Source of the DNA: Rickettsiaceae bacterium
Lineage (GTDB): Bacteria > Pseudomonadota > Alphaproteobacteria > Rickettsiales > Rickettsiaceae
NCBI GenBank assembly: GCA_021741085.1
Contig: JAIOYM010000015.1
Coordinates: 1 to 17,582 of the forward strand
Direction: 5' to 3'
DNA: 17,582 nt
Part shown: one piece after another, positions 13,723 through 17,582 of the stretch
How positions within the stretch are numbered: the first letter of the stretch is position 1
How the letters are laid out: every line of letters starts with the position of its first letter
The notes under the pieces: model-generated
The model's database searches: none
Told to the model about the DNA's origin: nothing
What the model saw: the letters and a program-made list of their open reading frames with translations, nothing else
Program-made: the position numbers and the translations under genes

Positions 13723-16700
13723 ATGCAATACAAAAAAAATTTACTAGCCCTCCTTGCTGCAACAGCATTAACTACAAGTTTAACTCAATTTATTTTTGCT
13801 GTTCCAGGGGAGGACGATTCTATAGTTATAGATAACTCAGCTCAAGATAACCAAGGCTCAATAAATAATCAAAACGACTTAAACGCTGATACAAGTGAAT
13901 TGCAAAACATTTTATTAAAAATGCCTGGGTATGAACAAGGTGTAGTCGACGCTAAACAAGCTTATGACGTTAACACTACTCTGGCTGCTGAAGCTAAACA
14001 AGGTTATAAAACTGCTATTGCTGATAACACTGCTACTGCTCAAGAAAAAGCTGAAAAACTTAAGCTTTGGAATACCGCTATAGCCACACAAAAAGAAGCA
14101 TTTAATGCTTTGGATATAGCTTTAGAAAAGCTGGCTCAAGCTCGAGCTGACGGAGCAAGCTACCGAAATAAAGTAGCGGAAGATCACAATCTTGTAGCCC
14201 TTGATGAGGCTAGGTCATCAGGAGATTTATTAAGACAATATGCTGGGCAAATAGATTCAAGCCAACCAGCAAATGTTAACGAATTAAATAAAGCAGAAGC
14301 TGGAGCAAGAGTGGCTGGGAATTACGCGCAAAGATTTAAGGATAGATTTTTAGTAGCTAAGGCTGAGGGGATTTTAGCAGATTTAGAAAAGCGTAGAGCT
14401 GACAAGCAAAGGGATTTAGCAAATGCTGCAGAAAATTTAAAGATTAAGTTAGAAGAATATGCAGTAGCTGTAAGCGCAATGACGGGTAAAACAGGCTCAG
14501 AGTTAACCCAAGCAAATACTGAAGTTTCAGCTGCTGAAGCTGCTTTAAGCACAGCTAAAGATAACTTTACTGATGCTAACGATGATTTAGCAAAGTTTAA
14601 CAACGACACATCCCAAGCTTACAAACAAGCTAAAACCGATGCAGAAGCTAAAGAAGAAGCTTTAGGGGGTGATAAAGCAGAAGAAGACTTTAACAATGCC
14701 TTAGAATTATTGGATCAAATTCATTCTGGAACAGCTCCCGTGGGTGAAAATACTGTGGATTCAAGTTCAGCTGCGCTAGCAACATTTAACCAGGCTGCAA
14801 CTGCTGCTGCAGAAAATGAAACAGCATCTAAAAATACTTTAAAAGATAAAATGCAAGCAGTAGAAGATAAACAAGCTGCTGTTGTAACTGCTGAACAAAT
14901 AGTAACACAGAAGTTAAATAGTTTAATAGCTGCTCGAAAACTCAAAACAGATTCTAAAGATAAAGTAATAGAAGCTCAAAAAGCACTAAAAGCATGGGTA
15001 GGTGCAAAATCAGGTGCAGATTATGAAAAACTTCAAAAAGCTGTTGCGGACGCTAAAACTGAGGATAGTAACGTTCAAGATCCTTCAACAAACGAGTACG
15101 ATAATGCTAACGCCACTTTAAAAGCAACACTAGCCGATTTAGCTTTAGCTAAAGATGCTGCTATCGAAGTCGAAAATATTCTAGCTTCACATTCAACAGA
15201 ACAGGCTCAGGCTGAAATATCAAAGATCAAAAACAGGTACCAGCTAGCGGCTGCTCACAAAAAAGAAGGTAATACAAAAGAAGCTCAAATTCATTCTATT
15301 TTAGCGCAACATGATTCAGAAAAGGCTAAAAATGAAGCGAAACAAGCAGAAAATCAAATAAAAAATTCTGCTAAAAAGAAGTTGTTACGTAGGGCTGAAG
15401 ATGCTTTAATTGGATCTGAAGAAGCTTTATTAAAAGCTAAAGACGAGTCATTTAAAGCTGAATTGGCTTTTAAGGAAGCTACAATTGCATTAAACGACGA
15501 TACTGCTAATTCAGCTAAGTCGAAGGCTGAGATTGACGCAAAAAAAGCTTTAGATGAAGCTAAGGCTAAAGAAACTTCAGCTGGACATGCTTTCTCTTTA
15601 GCTACAACAAAGGTCGCCAATGCTAAAGCAGATGTAGAATCTACTCAGAAGGATTTAGAGTTTGATGAGTTGTTGATTGCAAACCAAGGCACAATTGAGC
15701 GCCAAAAACTAGAGAACACAGTATCTGATTTAGTAACAAAACAACAACAAGATGTAGAAGAGCTTAAGTCTAAAATGGCAGCACTTAAAGCTGCTAATCC
15801 TGAAATCGCACAGAAGGAAGAGGCGCAATCTCAGATAGATAAATTAAAACAACTTGCACCTGTTGCATTTCCAAAAGTTAAAGAGATGACGGCTGAACAT
15901 CCAGCAGTAAGCGCTGTAGTAGAATCCGTTAAGAGCCTAATAACTCAGGGCACAATTTCATCAGACGATCCTAGAATGTCGTTGATTGCAAAACTTATTA
16001 AAGAAGCAAGTAATGATCCAGAAGATTTAGCTAAATTGGATTTATCTGTTGTAGAACAAGGTTTAAAGGAAGATTCTAGACAGATTCAGGCAAGAGTTGA
16101 TGTAGTAAATGATGCAATTAGAGCTAATACATCAGTTGTAAGTAATAGGTTAGTTGATCAGATTGCTAATGCAAACCTAGCTTCGGGGGAAAATGACAAA
16201 GTTGGAGGGGGAGCATGGATGCAAGTGATTGGAAGTACTGGTGAGTTAAAAGGAACTAAGACTCTTCAAAACTTTACCTCTAAAGCTTTAGGTATGGTAG
16301 TGGGTGCTGATTACAAGATTAAAAATCTAACCGTGGGTATATTTGGTGGGGTAAACTTATCTTTCGTTACTAACTCTAATAATACGGCTAACAAAGATAA
16401 TATGACATCTTATGTTGAAGGTGTATATCTTAACTTAGAAGCTTCTAAAAACTTGGCTCTTAGCGCAATAGCTGGTGCTAGCCAAACACAACTTTCAGGA
16501 GAAAAAGAAAAAAATTTGTTAGGGCAAATAAGTGATATAACAAAAACTAAGCTTGACCCTAACGCTAATTCATATTTCGCTGATATTAGAGTTAAATACA
16601 GTTTAAAGTTTAAAGATAGCTTAAGCCTAGTGCCTACAGTAGGTTATAAGGTTTACAAAAACGACGCATTTAAGTATACATCAGGTGGAATGATAGAAAC

Positions 16701-17034
16701 ATCTTTTGATGCTGCTACCAACCATTACTTAGTTGCAGGAGCTAACATGATAGTATCATCGCTTGAGAAGAATTCATACAGAGTTACACCTGAGTTCCAC
16801 GTATTTGGTGAGATATCTATGAATGAAACTAAAAATAATGTTAACTCTAACTTCTTTACCGGGGCCAACAGTCCTCTGGTTAATGAGACAAGAGACAACG
16901 CTAGCTTATTAAATGTAGGTGGTTCTTTAACAGTTGTAAATGGGAAAAAAGAGTTTAGTGCTGGTTTAGATTGGAACTCTAGAGCAGATTACAACGGTTT
17001 TGTTGGTAGATTAAACGTTAGAATTAACTTGTAA
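13723..17034 (+). CDS. Autotransporter with helical passenger (Sca-like surface protein)
   Basis: This is a type Va secreted surface protein of 1103 aa. It has a signal peptide with cleavage after A26 (QFIFA/VP), a passenger of about 780 residues, and a C-terminal autotransporter beta-barrel from about residue 828 (GGGAWMQVIGSTGELKGT) to the end (FVGRLNVRINL). A pre-barrel helical part (IQARVDVVNDAIRANTSVVS) resembles the alpha helix that threads the pore, as in Rickettsia Sca proteins. The passenger is rich in Ala, Lys, Glu and Asp and reads as long coiled coils, not as the usual beta-helix; I see no repeats of identical sequence. There is no cysteine in the whole protein. Likely roles are adhesion or host interaction, but no specific ligand can be inferred. 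BamB in this window belongs to the machinery that would insert it. Confidence 0.9.
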   Translation: MQYKKNLLALLAATALTTSLTQFIFAVPGEDDSIVIDNSAQDNQGSINNQNDLNADTSELQNILLKMPGYEQGVVDAKQAYDVNTTLAAEAKQGYKTAIADNTATAQEKAEKLKLWNTAIATQKEAFNALDIALEKLAQARADGASYRNKVAEDHNLVALDEARSSGDLLRQYAGQIDSSQPANVNELNKAEAGARVAGNYAQRFKDRFLVAKAEGILADLEKRRADKQRDLANAAENLKIKLEEYAVAVSAMTGKTGSELTQANTEVSAAEAALSTAKDNFTDANDDLAKFNNDTSQAYKQAKTDAEAKEEALGGDKAEEDFNNALELLDQIHSGTAPVGENTVDSSSAALATFNQAATAAAENETASKNTLKDKMQAVEDKQAAVVTAEQIVTQKLNSLIAARKLKTDSKDKVIEAQKALKAWVGAKSGADYEKLQKAVADAKTEDSNVQDPSTNEYDNANATLKATLADLALAKDAAIEVENILASHSTEQAQAEISKIKNRYQLAAAHKKEGNTKEAQIHSILAQHDSEKAKNEAKQAENQIKNSAKKKLLRRAEDALIGSEEALLKAKDESFKAELAFKEATIALNDDTANSAKSKAEIDAKKALDEAKAKETSAGHAFSLATTKVANAKADVESTQKDLEFDELLIANQGTIERQKLENTVSDLVTKQQQDVEELKSKMAALKAANPEIAQKEEAQSQIDKLKQLAPVAFPKVKEMTAEHPAVSAVVESVKSLITQGTISSDDPRMSLIAKLIKEASNDPEDLAKLDLSVVEQGLKEDSRQIQARVDVVNDAIRANTSVVSNRLVDQIANANLASGENDKVGGGAWMQVIGSTGELKGTKTLQNFTSKALGMVVGADYKIKNLTVGIFGGVNLSFVTNSNNTANKDNMTSYVEGVYLNLEASKNLALSAIAGASQTQLSGEKEKNLLGQISDITKTKLDPNANSYFADIRVKYSLKFKDSLSLVPTVGYKVYKNDAFKYTSGGMIETSFDAATNHYLVAGANMIVSSLEKNSYRVTPEFHVFGEISMNETKNNVNSNFFTGANSPLVNETRDNASLLNVGGSLTVVNGKKEFSAGLDWNSRADYNGFVGRLNVRINL

Positions 17035-17077
17035 TAGCTTACAAGGATAGCTGGGTTTTCAGTTATTCTTGATACTA

Positions 17078-17252
17078 CCCTGGATTGTCTTTGCAAGAAG
17101 CCCAAGTGCTTAGGCAATCCAGGGCAAATAACTCTTCAATACAATTTTTAAAAAGAAGTCAATAACTGCATCACCACGGTTGTGCTAGCTTACTTCCCTT
17201 GTGATGACATCAATCCATAACTGATAGGCATTCCGGCAATTCTAATATAAAA
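17078..17252 (+). repeat. Repeat copy R8 with a palindromic core
   Basis: A perfect 10-bp inverted repeat, ccctggattg (17078-17087) and caatccaggg (17115-17124), encloses 27 bases. It is followed by caaataactcttc and by a second palindrome with arms atcaccacgg and cttgtgatga, as in R4. The tail ataactgataggcattccgg matches R1. It starts 43 bases after the autotransporter stop and might also act as its terminator. Confidence 0.75.
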
Positions 17253-17431
17253 GAATAAGCAAAACCCCTAGCGGTAATGTGGTAGCGTCATTGCGCTCTT
17301 TGCTCTAGCAAAGGGCTCCCGCGACAATAATATTTAACCTAACTGAGGTGCTGCAATAATAGAATACTTCAGGCGTGTCTGGAGTGAAACGACGTGGCAA
17401 TCCAGGACAAACGACTCTTCTACATACAAAG
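17253..17431 (+). repeat. Repeat copy R9, long form
   Basis: Head box ctagcggtaa at 17268-17277, left arm cgtcattgcg at 17286-17295 and right arm ending at 17406 give a 121-base core with the same insert type as R1-R3, including the ctttgctctagcaaag hairpin and two 'caataata' boxes. The copy ends at tacatacaaag, directly at the stop codon of the pccB fragment. Orientation is the same as in the left cluster, about 15 kb away. Confidence 0.8.
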
Positions 17432-17582
17432 TTATAAAGGCAAATTATCGTGCTTTTTCCAAGGAGTAGAGGCCTGTTTATTCTTTAAAAATCTCAAAGC
17501 CTTGCATATTCTCCATCTGGTATTTTGAGGATATATTATGTCATCTAGATAACCTTTTGAGCTTGCAAGCAAAGGAGAGGTG
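17432..17582 (-). CDS. pccB: Propionyl-CoA carboxylase beta chain, C-terminal fragment
   Basis: Reading the minus strand from the window edge gives 49 codons and a TAA stop (17432-17434). The end LKNKQASTPWKKHDNLPL, preceded by GYLDDIIYPQNTRWRICKAL, is the conserved C-terminus of the carboxyltransferase (beta) subunit of propionyl-CoA carboxylase, which typically reads GYVDDVI.P..TR, then KR..NPWKKHGNIPL. The enzyme carboxylates propionyl-CoA to methylmalonyl-CoA with biotin. The gene continues beyond the window, so its start, length and full integrity are unknown. The fragment has T-P where N-P is usual. A palindromic repeat ends right at its stop. Confidence 0.85.
   Translation of the reverse strand, partial: TSPLLASSKGYLDDIIYPQNTRWRICKALRFLKNKQASTPWKKHDNLPL

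Noticed and set aside
14322..15620. Minus-strand Ala/Ser-rich frames within the autotransporter gene
   Set aside because: They are antisense shadows caused by the biased codons of the Ala/Lys-rich passenger.

Overview
The window looks like chromosomal DNA of an AT-rich alphaproteobacterium of the order Rickettsiales, probably related to Rickettsiaceae. I infer this from the gene set: a short NrnC-type exonuclease, a magnesium-type HemB, Sco, CutA, CarD, a solo ParA, a large Sca-like autotransporter, and a PccB end. Non-coding palindromic repeats containing 'gtcattgcg' and 'gtggcaatccag', a style known from rickettsial palindromic elements, point the same way. The genus cannot be fixed from the sequence alone.

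Layout. (1) 139-910: carD and a 74-aa unknown gene. (2) 951-2576: about 1.6 kb without a supported gene, packed with head-to-tail copies of one modular repeat, including a G-rich 41-bp tandem array. (3) 2677-5350: ppa, parA and ffh on the plus strand; parA and ffh are 3 bp apart. (4) 5477-8191: cpoB, a yfgM-like gene and bamB, an envelope cluster. (5) 8409-9334: an ftsB/divIC-like gene and nrnC. (6) 11460-9523, minus strand: hemB, sco and cutA, tightly packed and ending at a good terminator that faces nrnC. (7) 12471-11584, minus strand: a secreted outer-membrane beta-barrel protein. (8) 13026-17034, plus strand: a 125-aa unknown gene and a 1103-aa autotransporter with an alpha-helical, Ala/Lys/Glu-rich passenger and no cysteine. 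(9) 17078-17431: the same repeat family again, same orientation, stopping at the stop codon of a partial minus-strand gene recognised as the C-terminus of propionyl-CoA carboxylase beta chain (pccB).

How it fits together. Most genes are housekeeping: transcription control (CarD), pyrophosphate removal (Ppa), chromosome segregation (ParA), membrane targeting (Ffh), envelope building (CpoB, YfgM, BamB), division (FtsB), nanoRNA decay (NrnC), haem synthesis and cytochrome oxidase assembly (HemB, Sco). The accessory parts are the repeat clusters, the two outer-membrane proteins and the 125-aa gene. I see no transposase, CRISPR array, tRNA, rRNA or recognisable defence system. The best candidates for something poorly described are the nested modular repeat with its 41-bp array and the helical autotransporter.
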